Below, one piece after another: positions 50,615 through 58,305 of a stretch of DNA of 64,000 nt. The notes beneath the pieces were generated by a model. It was given only the letters and a program-made list of their open reading frames with translations. It was not told where the DNA came from and did no database searches. Source of the DNA: Georgenia sp. M64 (GTDB lineage Bacteria; Actinomycetota; Actinomycetes; Actinomycetales; Actinomycetaceae); assembly GCF_038049925.1 (NCBI RefSeq), contig NZ_CP145809.1:1984001-2048000 (forward strand), read 5' to 3'. A program made the translations under genes and the position numbers. Numbering within the stretch: position 1 is the first letter of the stretch; the number at the start of each line of letters is the position of its first letter.

Positions 50615-51252
50615 GGCTGGCTCCTGTGCTCGCTGGTGGCGGCGCCGTCCGGCGCGGTGGGGGTGGCGGCGGGGATGCTCCGGGGGAAGGCCCTGAGCTG
50701 CAGCTCGACGGGGCTCGTGCCGGGCTCGGTGCCGTCGCGGCCCTCCACCCGGGCGTGCCAGGCCTCGATGACCGCCTGGAGGTCCGTCACGAGCTCGGCG
50801 AGCTCGTCGGCGGTGGCGACGAAGGTGGTGCCCATCTCCACCGCTGCCCGGGCCCACGGGGCGGGCACGAGGTCCTGACGTCGCATCTGCTGGTACCGGG
50901 CGGCGGACTCAAATCGAAGCTTCAGCCACTCGTCGCCGAAGATGGCCAGCGCCGCGCGGCCCGACGGCGTGGTGACGGCGTCGCGGGTGATGCGCGTCTC
51001 ACGCTCGGTGGCCCGCCAGAAGCGCTCGCGTGCCGTACCCCGGCCGGGCACCTCCTCGATGAAGCCGTGGCGGGCGAGCTGGCGCAGGTGGTAGCTCGTC
51101 GCGCCGGAGGACTCCCCCAGGAGCTCCCCGAGCTGGCTCGCCGTGGCGGGGCCGCACATGAGGGCGTCCCACAGGCGGGTGCGGAGCGGGTGGGCGAGTG
51201 CCTTGAGTGCTGCGACGTCGAGGACGTGCTCCTCGTGACGGGTGCTGCTCAT
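50611..51252 (-). CDS. ArsR-type winged-helix transcriptional regulator
   Basis: 213 residues. N-terminal winged helix-turn-helix (about 12-75): LKALAHPLRTRLWDALMCGPATASQLGELLGESSGATSYHLRQLARHGFIEE, the classic ArsR/HTH_20 pattern. No cysteine metal site; the long C-terminal half (FGDEWLKLRFESAARYQQ...) probably binds a ligand or dimerises. The ATG lies 6 nt after TAGCCT and so should be leaderless; the -35 TTGCAA is one of four 14-bp repeats, which makes autoregulation likely. Followed in the same message by the 55-residue ORF. Confidence 0.85.
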   Translation of the reverse strand: MSSTRHEEHVLDVAALKALAHPLRTRLWDALMCGPATASQLGELLGESSGATSYHLRQLARHGFIEEVPGRGTARERFWRATERETRITRDAVTTPSGRAALAIFGDEWLKLRFESAARYQQMRRQDLVPAPWARAAVEMGTTFVATADELAELVTDLQAVIEAWHARVEGRDGTEPGTSPVELQLRAFPRSIPAATPTAPDGAATSEHRSQP

Positions 51253-51258
51253 GACGCG

Positions 51259-51287
51259 AGGCTACGCGTCCAAAGACTCCTTTGCAA
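51259..51287 (-). promoter_or_regulatory. Leaderless promoter of the ArsR-like gene
   Basis: On the minus strand: TTGCAA (51282-51287), exactly 17 nt, TAGCCT (51259-51264), 6 nt, ATG (51252). The -35 is the conserved core of repeat unit A. Confidence 0.7.
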
Positions 51288-51329
51288 GTACTTCTTTGCA
51301 ACGGGTTCTTTGCAACGGGTTCTTCGCAC
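51278..51329. repeat. Four tandem 14-bp repeats upstream of the ArsR-like gene
   Basis: Units start at 51278, 51292, 51306 and 51320. Units 2 and 3 are identical (TTCTTTGCAACGGG); unit 1 (TCCTTTGCAAGTAC) keeps TTTGCAA; unit 4 (TTCTTCGCACC..) is diverged. TTGCAA is itself palindromic. Probable operator array. Confidence 0.75.
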
Positions 51330-51437
51330 CGACGAGGCCCTGGACCGCACCGGGGTCGTCCCGGACCCTCCTCGCTGACGAGGAGGGGCCGCTCCGCGCC
51401 CGGGGGCGCGGCCGAGCGACGGCGGTCCGGACACAGC

Positions 51438-51467
51438 GACGCCGCCGCGAGGGCTCGCGGCGGCGTC
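51438..51467 (-). terminator. Terminator of the sigma-factor gene
   Basis: Perfect 14-bp inverted repeat GACGCCGCCGCGAG / CTCGCGGCGGCGTC separated by 2 nt, 17 nt past the stop. No U-tract. Confidence 0.7.
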
Positions 51468-51484
51468 GACGGTGCGTCGTGTGG

Positions 51485-52777
51485 TCAGTCCAGGTAGTCG
51501 CGCAGGACCTGGGACCGGCTCGGGTGGCGCAGCTTCGACATCGTCTTGGACTCGATCTGGCGGATCCGCTCACGCGTGACGCCGTAGACCTTGCCGATCT
51601 CGTCCAGCGTCTTCGGCTGACCGTCGGTCAGGCCGAAGCGCATGGAGACGACGCCGGCCTCCCGCTCGGAGAGGGTGTCGAGCACCGCGTGGAGCTGCTC
51701 CTGCAGGAGGGTGAAGCTCACCGCGTCGGCGGGAACGACCGCCTCGGAGTCCTCGATGAGGTCACCGAACTCGCTGTCGCCGTCCTCACCGAGCGGGGTG
51801 TGCAGCGAGATCGGCTCGCGGCCGTACTTCTGGACCTCCACGACCTTCTCGGGCGTCATGTCCAGCTCCTTGGCGAGCTCCTCCGGGGTGGGCTCGCGGC
51901 CCAGGTCCTGGAGCATCTGCCGCTGGACGCGGGCGAGCTTGTTGATGACCTCGACCATGTGGACCGGGATCCGGATGGTGCGGGCCTGGTCGGCCATGGC
52001 ACGGGTGATGGCCTGGCGGATCCACCACGTGGCGTAGGTGGAGAACTTGTAGCCCTTGGTGTAGTCGAACTTCTCCACGGCGCGGATGAGGCCGAGGTTG
52101 CCCTCCTGGATGAGGTCCAGGAACAGCATGCCGCGACCGGTGTACCGCTTGGCGAGGGACACCACCAGGCGGAGGTTGGCCTCGAGGAGGTGGTTCTTGG
52201 CGAGGTGCCCGTCGTTGGCGATCCACTGCAGCTCGCGTCGCAGCTTCGGCGCGAGGGTCTCCCCCTCGCTGGCGAGCTTCTCCTCGGCGAACAGGCCGGC
52301 CTCGATGCGCTTGGCGAGCTCGACCTCCTGCTCGGCGTTGAGGAGAGCGACCTTGCCGATCTGCTTGAGATAGTCCTTGACCGGGTCCGCGGTCGCACCG
52401 GCGGTGACGACCTGCTGGACGGGGGCGTCGTCGTCGTCGTTGTCGGAGACGACGAAGCCGGACTCGTCGGGCTCGTCGTCGTCGGTCGCCGCGGCGGGCT
52501 CCGCCGGGGCGTCGGGCACGGCCTTGAGGGCGGCCTTCTTCGCGGTGGGCCGGCCGGCAGCCGGCTTCGTGCCGGGAGCAGCCTTGGTGCGGGCGGTGGC
52601 CGCCTTGGTGCCGGCGGCCTTGCGCACCGGGGTCTTCCTGGCGGGGGCATCCTCCGCGGGGGCCTGGGTGGGCACCTCGGCCTGCTCGACCGAACCCTCG
52701 GCAGGGGCGTCCGCAGCGGGCTTGGCGGCCCGGTGGGAGCGGGTGGTCTTGGAGGCAGACGTGGACGACACAGACAC
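51485..52777 (-). CDS. rpoD: Principal RNA polymerase sigma factor (SigA/HrdB/RpoD)
   Basis: 430-residue group 1 sigma-70. A Lys/Ala/Pro-rich N-terminal 85 residues and an acidic patch ([14 protein letters not shown]) precede region 1.2 ([16 protein letters not shown], about 130), region 2 ([58 protein letters not shown]), region 3 and region 4.2 ([23 protein letters not shown]). The complete set and the region 2.4 sequence mark it as the housekeeping factor that reads the TANNNT promoters of the window. GTG start with GAAAGG 6 nt upstream; strong -10 TATAAT at 52833-52838. Confidence 0.95.
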   Translation of the reverse strand: MSVSSTSASKTTRSHRAAKPAADAPAEGSVEQAEVPTQAPAEDAPARKTPVRKAAGTKAATARTKAAPGTKPAAGRPTAKKAALKAVPDAPAEPAAATDDDEPDESGFVVSDNDDDDAPVQQVVTAGATADPVKDYLKQIGKVALLNAEQEVELAKRIEAGLFAEEKLASEGETLAPKLRRELQWIANDGHLAKNHLLEANLRLVVSLAKRYTGRGMLFLDLIQEGNLGLIRAVEKFDYTKGYKFSTYATWWIRQAITRAMADQARTIRIPVHMVEVINKLARVQRQMLQDLGREPTPEELAKELDMTPEKVVEVQKYGREPISLHTPLGEDGDSEFGDLIEDSEAVVPADAVSFTLLQEQLHAVLDTLSEREAGVVSMRFGLTDGQPKTLDEIGKVYGVTRERIRQIESKTMSKLRHPSRSQVLRDYLD

Positions 52778-52832
52778 AGAGAACCTTTCGGCGGGGATCG
52801 CGGGGCCGACGATCGAGCGTGCCAGCCCTACA

Positions 52833-52838
52833 ATTATA
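52833..52838 (-). promoter_or_regulatory. -10 element of the sigma-factor gene
   Basis: TATAAT on the minus strand in context GGCTATAATTG, the only perfect consensus -10 noticed in the window; about 55 nt before the GTG. No good -35 at 17 nt. Confidence 0.6.
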
Positions 52839-53055
52839 GCCTCAGCCGGGGTCGGCGGGCTCGTTGTGGGCGGGGCGCGGCTCTACCGTGGGGCAGCGCC
52901 GCTGCGGCACTGAAGTCTCAACGCGGGCGCGCCCGGGCGCATTCCGCCGCCGGGTCAGCGCCGCTCCGCAGTCCTGGCCGACGCGTCCAGCGCTCCGCGG
53001 CGTCGGCCGCCGCGACGTCCGCAGCGCCCCACCGGAACGCGAACGGGCGAGCCGC

Positions 53056-53439
53056 TCAGGCGCCCTCGCCGGTGACGAGGGCGGCGTAGGCCTCCGCGTC
53101 GAGGAGGTCCTCCGGGACCGCGCCGACGCGCAAGGTGTAGAGCCAGCCGTCGCCGAAGGGGTCGGTGTTGACCGTCTCGGGGGCGTCGACGGCGGCCTCG
53201 TTGTGGCTGACGACCTCGCCGTCGGCGGGGGCGACCAGGTCGGAGACCGACTTGGTCGACTCGATCTCCCCGCAGCTCTCCCCCGCCGTGACCACGGTGC
53301 CGACCTCGGGCAGGTCCAGGTAGACGACGTCGCCGAGCGCCTGGGCGGCGTAGCTCGTGATGCCCACGCGGGCGACGTCGCCGTCGACGGTGATCCACTC
53401 GTGGTCGGGGGTGTACAGACGGTCGCCGGGGTAGTCCAT
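53056..53439 (-). CDS. gcvH: Glycine cleavage system H protein
   Basis: 127-residue lipoyl carrier that shuttles the aminomethyl group between P, T and L proteins. Lipoyl-attachment Lys63 in the conserved ESTKSVSDL, with EWITVDGDVARVGIT before it. ATG start with GGAG 7 nt upstream. No gcvT or gcvP is near; the neighbour is a universal stress protein 62 nt upstream on the same strand, so the other subunits must lie elsewhere or the H protein serves lipoate relay. Confidence 0.94.
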   Translation of the reverse strand: MDYPGDRLYTPDHEWITVDGDVARVGITSYAAQALGDVVYLDLPEVGTVVTAGESCGEIESTKSVSDLVAPADGEVVSHNEAAVDAPETVNTDPFGDGWLYTLRVGAVPEDLLDAEAYAALVTGEGA

Positions 53440-53501
53440 GGCGTGCTCCTTCGGGGGGACGAGGCAGGCCGGCGCGCGGGCGCCGGGGTCGGGGAGGCTC
53501 G

Positions 53502-53900
53502 CTAGGCCGCGGCGCCGGCGGGCTTGACCGCGAGGACCGGGCACGGGGAGTCGAGCAGGATCCGCTGGGCGTTGGAGCCCAGGATGAGCTTGCCCACCGG
53601 CGAGCGACGTCGCAGGCCGATGACGATGAGGTCGGCACCCACCTCCTCGGCGACGGCGAGGATGTCCTCGGCGACGTCGCTGCCGCGGCGCAGCTGGCGC
53701 ACCTCGTAGGCGAGGTCGGCCTCGTCGAGACGGTCGCGCACGGCATCGGCCTCCGCCTCGAGGGCGGCGTGGTCCCCGGCGTCGGTGCGACGCGAGAGCA
53801 CGACGACGAGCCTGGTGTCGCGGCGCCGGGCCTCCGCCACGGCCGACGTCAGGGCGGCCTCGCCCTCCTTGGTCGACAGGAAGCCCACCACGATGGTCAT
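53502..53900 (-). CDS. Universal stress protein (UspA fold)
   Basis: 132-residue single-domain Usp. The C-terminal ATP-binding signature Gx2Gx9G(S/T) is approximated by GLRRRSPVGKLILGSNAQRILLDSPCPVLAV. The first strand TIVVGFLSTKEGEAAL is shorter than usual in the loop. Cytoplasmic, probable ATP-dependent stress role. GGGGTG 5 nt before the ATG; possible -10 TAACGT about 45 nt upstream. Could be co-transcribed with gcvH. Confidence 0.85.
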   Translation of the reverse strand: MTIVVGFLSTKEGEAALTSAVAEARRRDTRLVVVLSRRTDAGDHAALEAEADAVRDRLDEADLAYEVRQLRRGSDVAEDILAVAEEVGADLIVIGLRRRSPVGKLILGSNAQRILLDSPCPVLAVKPAGAAA

Positions 53901-53956
53901 CCAGCACCCCGTTCCCGTCCGCTCCGGCTCGTCGTGCCCGCGACGTTACCCGATAG

Positions 53957-53994
53957 CCGGGCGCGACGGCTCGCCCCGCCGGGCGCGGCGGCTC
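53957..53994. repeat. Two-copy 22-bp-period repeat
   Basis: CCGGGCGCGACGGCTC (53957-53972) and CCGGGCGCGGCGGCTC (53979-53994), one mismatch in 16, between convergent-side ends of the Usp promoter and DUF4192. Confidence 0.5.
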
Positions 53995-54014
53995 ACCCGG
54001 GCGCCGGCCGGCAC

Positions 54015-55154
54015 CTAGGTCGGCTGGACGCGATCCGTGCGGGAAGCGGCCTGTGGGTGCTCCTGCGGGTACCACGGTGGCGGTACCGCGGCGTCGAGCG
54101 CCTCGCGCACCAGCACCGCCAGGCGGTGCCCGGGCTGCTCCTCCAGCGCCTGCCCGGCCAGGACGTCGGCGCGCGCGCCCGCGGCGTCCCACCAGCACAG
54201 GTACGACAGCAGTCCCAGGGCCGGGGCCGCGGCGCCGTCCGGGGCGTGGGCCGCGACGGCGCACGCCAGGCGGTCGGCGGCGACCATCGCGTCCCGCTCC
54301 GGCGGTGGCGACACCGTGAGCACGAGGTCCACGGCGTCGACCGGGAGCAGGTCGCGGGCGAGCACGTCGCCGCCGGCCAGCGCGGCGGCGAGGACGGCGT
54401 CGCGCACACGGGTGTCCTCCAGCGCCACGAGGAGGCGGCCCAGCGTGGCGGGGGCGGGTACCTCGCCGAGGGAGGCGTCCCACAGGTCGCAGTGCTCCTC
54501 GCGGAGACGCCACTGCTGGGCCGACCCGTCGTGCTGTGGTCGGAACGCCGCGCCGACCGCTCGGGCCGCGGCCACCCGGCGCCGCTCCTCCTCAGCCGCC
54601 CGGGCGGCGGCCGCGCGCGCGGCGGTGTCCCCCGTCCGGACGACCGCGAGGTCCTCACGGCACCGGACCGCCGCTCGGCCGTCGGCCACGAACGCGGCGC
54701 TGGCCACCGAGGTCTCGAGGTCGCGCAGCGGACGCCCGGCAGCCGCGCAGCACCGGCACGGGTCGAGGTGGCCGAAGGCGTCGTGGCCCACGAACCAGGG
54801 CCGGGCGAGCGACGCGGCCCAGGGCAGCGCGTCGACCAGCGCGCGTCTGGCGTTGCGGACCCGCGCGTCACGGGCCACCCCGCGCCGGCCGGCGGCGAGG
54901 TAGACCACGGCGAGGACGTCGTACGCGCCGTCGGTCAGGAGGTGTCCACCCAGGGTCGCGGCGAGGGCCGGGCCGGCTCCGGGGTGGCCGAGGTCGGCCA
55001 GGTCGGTCCGCACGACGAGGCCGACGACGTCGCGCCCGCTCCGGCCGCGGCACAGCCCGGCGAGGACGACGGAGTCGGCGGGGTGGAACCCGAGGCGGTA
55101 GGGCAGGTGCGCGACGAGGTCACCGGGGTCGTCGACGGTCACGGTGGTGGTCAT
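54015..55154 (-). CDS. DUF4192 family protein
   Basis: 379-residue actinobacterial protein of unknown function. Family hallmark near the N-terminus: DLVAHLPYRLGFHPADSVVLAGL (about 11-33), then a VYLAAG segment and a CxxC-like DPCRCCAA. The C-terminal third holds the other conserved box (LSYLCWWDAAGARADVLAGQALEEQPGHRLA). No membrane segment. Often near sigA and the idsA/pknL locus in actinobacteria, as here. ATG at 55154; no clear Shine-Dalgarno. Diverges from idsA. Confidence 0.87.
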   Translation of the reverse strand: MTTTVTVDDPGDLVAHLPYRLGFHPADSVVLAGLCRGRSGRDVVGLVVRTDLADLGHPGAGPALAATLGGHLLTDGAYDVLAVVYLAAGRRGVARDARVRNARRALVDALPWAASLARPWFVGHDAFGHLDPCRCCAAAGRPLRDLETSVASAAFVADGRAAVRCREDLAVVRTGDTAARAAAARAAEEERRRVAAARAVGAAFRPQHDGSAQQWRLREEHCDLWDASLGEVPAPATLGRLLVALEDTRVRDAVLAAALAGGDVLARDLLPVDAVDLVLTVSPPPERDAMVAADRLACAVAAHAPDGAAAPALGLLSYLCWWDAAGARADVLAGQALEEQPGHRLAVLVREALDAAVPPPWYPQEHPQAASRTDRVQPT

Positions 55155-55285
55155 GACGGCATCGCACCGTCACGGAGGGCCCGCGTGCGGAGGTCCTGTG
55201 GACCGGCGCCGCCCCGGCGGCCTGTGGACGGGCCGGCGGCGAGCCCGAGCGCGGCGGCACGTCGGCGGACCGGGCGGCCGGACCG

Positions 55286-55291
55286 TAGGGT
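55286..55291 (+). promoter_or_regulatory. Leaderless -10 of the polyprenyl synthase gene
   Basis: TAGGGT, CGGTCC, ATG at 55298: exact TANNNT-N6-start. Confidence 0.6.
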
Positions 55292-55297
55292 CGGTCC

Positions 55298-56380
55298 ATG
55301 CGCACCTCGACGCTGACGGACGTCCGCGACCACGTCTCGGCCCGAGCGCTCGCCGCGCTGGGCGAGCACACCGCCCGCTTCGCCGAGGTGGGGGCACCCG
55401 TCGAGGAGTTCCTCCACCCGGCGCGCGAGCTGCTCTCGGGTGGCAAGCGGCTGCGTGCCCAGCTCTGCGCGGCGGGCTGGCTGGCAGCGGGCCACGACCG
55501 GACGAGCGAGGCGGTCGTGCTCGCCGGGTCGGCGCTGGAGCTCTTCCAGGCCACGGCGCTGGTGCACGACGACGTCATGGACGGCTCGGCGACCCGGCGG
55601 GGTCTCCCGGCGGCGCACCGCCGCTTCGCCGGGGACCACACCGCCAACGCCTGGCTCGGGGACGCCGACTCCTACGGCACGGCCGCCGCCATCGTCCTGG
55701 GCGACCTCCTCCTGGCGCTCTCGGCGATGGAGCTCGAGCGCGCGCGCGACCTGGTGCCGCCCGCGGCCGGGCGGCGGGCGCGGGAGATCTACGACGTCAT
55801 GACCGCCGAGGTGGCGCTGGGTCAGTACCTCGACATCCGCTCCCAGGACCTGCCCTGGCGCGACGACGGCGAGGAGCTCACCCGCGCCCTGCAGGTCGTG
55901 CGGCACAAGTCGGCCCGGTACTCCGTGGAGCACCCGCTCGTGCTCGGCGCGGCCCTCGGTGGCGGGGACGACGACCTGCTCGCGGCGCTCTCGGCGGTCG
56001 GGCTGCCGCTGGGCGAGGCGTTCCAGCTCCGCGACGACGAGCTCGGCGTGTTCGGCGACCCCGCGGTCACGGGCAAACCCGCCGGGGACGACCTGCGCGA
56101 GGGCAAGCGCACCGCGCTCGTCGCGCTCACCGCGGCCCGGGTCGACGCCACCGACCGGGCGGACCTCAGGGGCCGGCTGGGCCGGGCGGACCTCGGCCCG
56201 GCCGAGGTGCGGCGTGTGCAGGACCTCATCGTCGCCAGCGGCGCCCTCGCCGAGCACGGTCGACTGGTCGAGGAGCGGTACGGCGCGGCCCTGCGGGCGC
56301 TCGCCGAGGCGCACCTGCCCGAGCACGCCCGCGCCGCGATCGCCGGGCTGGCCGAGGCGCTGACGCGGCGGGACGCCTGA
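55298..56380 (+). CDS. idsA: Short-chain polyprenyl diphosphate synthase
   Basis: 360-residue trans-isoprenyl diphosphate synthase elongating DMAPP/GPP with IPP, product probably FPP or GGPP. First aspartate-rich motif DDVMD (91-95); second motif region [19 protein letters not shown] starts at Asp246, with the actinobacterial DDxxGxxGD form. Lys50-Arg51 and Arg53 (GGKRLRAQL) bind IPP. Leaderless ATG. Position before an Rv2175c-like and a PknL-like gene matches the mycobacterial Rv2173 (idsA2) region. The final codons and stop are tandemly duplicated (56355-56420). Confidence 0.92.
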   Translation: MRTSTLTDVRDHVSARALAALGEHTARFAEVGAPVEEFLHPARELLSGGKRLRAQLCAAGWLAAGHDRTSEAVVLAGSALELFQATALVHDDVMDGSATRRGLPAAHRRFAGDHTANAWLGDADSYGTAAAIVLGDLLLALSAMELERARDLVPPAAGRRAREIYDVMTAEVALGQYLDIRSQDLPWRDDGEELTRALQVVRHKSARYSVEHPLVLGAALGGGDDDLLAALSAVGLPLGEAFQLRDDELGVFGDPAVTGKPAGDDLREGKRTALVALTAARVDATDRADLRGRLGRADLGPAEVRRVQDLIVASGALAEHGRLVEERYGAALRALAEAHLPEHARAAIAGLAEALTRRDA

Positions 56381-56420
56381 GGCGTCCAGGCGCTCACGCG
56401 GCGGGACGGCTCAGGCGTCC
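56355..56420. repeat. 33-bp tandem duplication across the idsA stop codon
   Basis: Copies 56355-56387 and 56388-56420, directly adjacent, 30 of 33 positions identical. The first copy encodes the last eight residues and stop of idsA; the second is non-coding and supplies the 5' arm of the terminator. Confidence 0.8.
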
Positions 56421-56424
56421 CGCC
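56400..56424. terminator. Terminator between idsA and the Rv2175c-like gene
   Basis: GGCGGGACG / CGTCCCGCC, 9-bp perfect stem with loop GCTCAGG, between convergent stops (56380 and 56430). Confidence 0.7.
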
Positions 56425-56429
56425 CCCCC

Positions 56430-56801
56430 TCACAGGGCCAGCGTCTGTGCGACGCGACGGACCGCATGGGTCCGTCGCTCTCGCAGCGCGCTGATGGGGG
56501 TGGCGCCGAGCTCGGCATCGGGGGTGAAGAGCCACCGGAACGCCTCCAGGTCGTCCATACCGCCGTCCGCCAGCAGCATGAGCGTGCCCCGCAGGGCGGG
56601 GAGCGGTCCAGGCTCGTCCGACTCCCCCGGCAGGAGCAGGAACTCGCCCGGGATCGCGGCCGACCCGTTCGGGCCGTGCGGGACGGTCAGCAGGCGACGG
56701 TCCCGGACCAGGGCGCGGACGTCGCGCTGCCGGAGGCCGAGGATCTCGGCGACCTCGGGGACGGAGAGCCAGGTGGTGGGTTCTTCGGGCGCATCGCTCA
56801 C
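56430..56801 (-). CDS. Rv2175c-family DNA-binding protein
   Basis: 123 residues with an N-terminal helix-turn-helix ([28 protein letters not shown], about 11-38) and a C-terminal helical domain ([28 protein letters not shown]). In Mycobacterium tuberculosis Rv2175c binds DNA and is a substrate of PknL encoded next door; the same pairing is found here with the kinase at 58306, although a transglycosylase gene lies between. GTG at 56801 exactly 6 nt after TACTCT (56808-56813, minus strand): leaderless. Confidence 0.88.
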   Translation of the reverse strand: MSDAPEEPTTWLSVPEVAEILGLRQRDVRALVRDRRLLTVPHGPNGSAAIPGEFLLLPGESDEPGPLPALRGTLMLLADGGMDDLEAFRWLFTPDAELGATPISALRERRTHAVRRVAQTLAL

Positions 56802-56855
56802 GGGGCAAGAGTAGGGCGCACGGAAAGGAATGTGGACGGAGCCGGGACGAAGGGC

Positions 56856-56885
56856 TTGGCGCGTCACCACATCAGTCGCTACTGT
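56856..56885 (+). promoter_or_regulatory. Candidate promoter and leader of the LysM gene
   Basis: TTGGCG (56856-56861), 18 nt, TACTGT (56880-56885), then an unusually AT-rich, CA-repeat-like stretch (TCACATCATCATCACC) and a hairpin GGCACCC-ACCC-GGGTGCC (56940-56957) before the ribosome-binding site TTGGAGGA. The roughly 100-nt leader could be regulatory; it does not match a riboswitch I recognise. Confidence 0.45.
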
Positions 56886-56993
56886 CACACCGTTAACACA
56901 AGTCACATCATCATCACCAGGCACATGGTCACGTCGGCCGGCACCCACCCGGGTGCCGCACGCGGCCCGGGTGAGACCGACGTTGGAGGATCG

Positions 56994-58244
56994 ATGAAGG
57001 CCGAGCACCGTTCCCAGCCCTCGGCGCGGGCGCACGCGGGGCGGGCCGGCGTGGGCCTCGCCCTCGCCGCCACGACCGCCGCCGGGATGGCCGTCCCCGC
57101 GGCCGCCGCTCCGGCACCCGCCGCGCGTCCGGCCCCCGCGCTCCACGGCGCGCTCGCGGCTCCGGTCCACGTCCAGCCGGCCGCGCCGGTGATGACCTAC
57201 CGCGTGCAGGCCGGCGACACCGTCTCCCACATCGCCGCCCGCACGGGGTCCTCGGTCGGGGCCATCGTCGGGGCGAACGGCCTGGACGCCCGCGCCGTGA
57301 TCCGGGTCGGCCAGATGCTGCGGATCCCCTCCGCCGCCTCTGCCTCCGCCACCGCGACGCCGGCCGCGCCGGCTGCTGCACCCGCGGCCACCACCCACAC
57401 GGTGCGCAGCGGCGAGTACCTCTCGGGCATCGCCCGGCAGTACGGCACCTCGGTCTCGGCCCTGGTGAGCCTGAACTCCCTCGCCTCGCCCGACCGGATC
57501 TACGTCGGCCAGAAGCTGCGGGTCGCCGGCGCCGCGGCCGCCCCGGCCTCCCCCTCCGCCGCGAAGCCGGCCGCCCCGGCAGCCACCACGCACAGGGTCG
57601 TCGCGGGCGACACCGTCTCGGTCCTGGCGGCACGGTGGGGCACCACGGTCGCGGCGGTCGCGCAGGCCAACGACCTCGGACCCGCCGCGACGATCTACGT
57701 CGGGCAGCGCCTGACGGTCCCGGCCAAGGCGTCCGCCGCCCCGGCACCCACCACCCAGCCCCTCGTGCCCAGCAGCTTCATGGGCAGGACCTACCCCGAG
57801 GCCACCGTCGCCTCGGCCAACGCGAACAAGGCGACCCTGCTCGCGACCGGGGTCCCCTCCCGGGCCGAGATGCAGGCGCTGGTGGTCTCGGTCGCCCGCC
57901 AGATGGGCGTCGACCCGGCCCTCGCCCAGGCGCACGCCTTCCAGGAGTCGGGCTTCAACCACGCCTCGGTCTCCCCCGCCAACGCGCTCGGCACCATGCA
58001 GGTCATCCCGTCGTCCGGCCGGTGGGCCTCGGACCTGGTGGGACGCCCGCTCAACCTGCTGGACCCGCACGACAACGTCGTCGCCGGGGTGGCGATCATC
58101 CGCTACCACGTGCGCACGGCCCCCGACCTCGACACCGCGATCGCCTCGTACTACCAGGGCGCCGGGTCCGTGGCCCGCAACGGGCTCTACCCGGACACGA
58201 AGATGTACGTCGCGGCCGTCCGCGCCCACATGAACCGGTTCTGA
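56994..58244 (+). CDS. Secreted LysM-repeat lytic transglycosylase
   Basis: 416-residue cell-wall enzyme. Signal peptide 1-39 ([23 protein letters not shown]). Three LysM modules at about 68-112, 138-181 and 202-245 ([51 protein letters not shown]) with Ala/Pro-rich linkers, then an SLT/GH23 domain from about 285 with catalytic Glu318 ([21 protein letters not shown]) cutting the MurNAc-GlcNAc bond. GGAGGA 5 nt before the ATG. It sits between the Rv2175c-like and PknL-like genes, suggesting that wall remodelling and the PASTA kinase may be linked. Confidence 0.9.
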   Translation: MKAEHRSQPSARAHAGRAGVGLALAATTAAGMAVPAAAAPAPAARPAPALHGALAAPVHVQPAAPVMTYRVQAGDTVSHIAARTGSSVGAIVGANGLDARAVIRVGQMLRIPSAASASATATPAAPAAAPAATTHTVRSGEYLSGIARQYGTSVSALVSLNSLASPDRIYVGQKLRVAGAAAAPASPSAAKPAAPAATTHRVVAGDTVSVLAARWGTTVAAVAQANDLGPAATIYVGQRLTVPAKASAAPAPTTQPLVPSSFMGRTYPEATVASANANKATLLATGVPSRAEMQALVVSVARQMGVDPALAQAHAFQESGFNHASVSPANALGTMQVIPSSGRWASDLVGRPLNLLDPHDNVVAGVAIIRYHVRTAPDLDTAIASYYQGAGSVARNGLYPDTKMYVAAVRAHMNRF

Positions 58245-58250
58245 GGACGT

Positions 58251-58278
58251 CCGGGCCCGGCACGCCTGCCGGGCCCGG
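58251..58278 (+). terminator. Terminator of the LysM transglycosylase gene
   Basis: Perfect 12-bp stem CCGGGCCCGGCA / TGCCGGGCCCGG, loop CGCC, 6 nt after the stop and just before the kinase promoter. Confidence 0.75.
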
Positions 58279-58292
58279 CACCGCTGCCGGGT

Positions 58293-58298
58293 TAGGCT
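58293..58298 (+). promoter_or_regulatory. Leaderless -10 of the kinase gene
   Basis: TAGGCT, 7 nt, GTG at 58306. Lies 15 nt after the terminator hairpin. Confidence 0.55.
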
Positions 58299-58305
58299 CG
58301 CGGCC

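Noticed and set aside
51278-51329. Possible CRISPR-like array
   Set aside because: Repeats are 14 bp, directly tandem with no spacers, and sit on a promoter; an operator array is the better reading.
52839-53055. Possible plus-strand transcript or small RNA between the sigma-factor gene and gcvH
   Set aside because: TACCGT is present but has no -35, and the following sequence has no convincing ORF, conserved structure or terminator.
56881-56993. Possible cyclic-di-AMP riboswitch before the LysM gene
   Set aside because: Such riboswitches occur upstream of wall hydrolases in actinobacteria, but I could not find the conserved core or pairing; only one simple hairpin is present.
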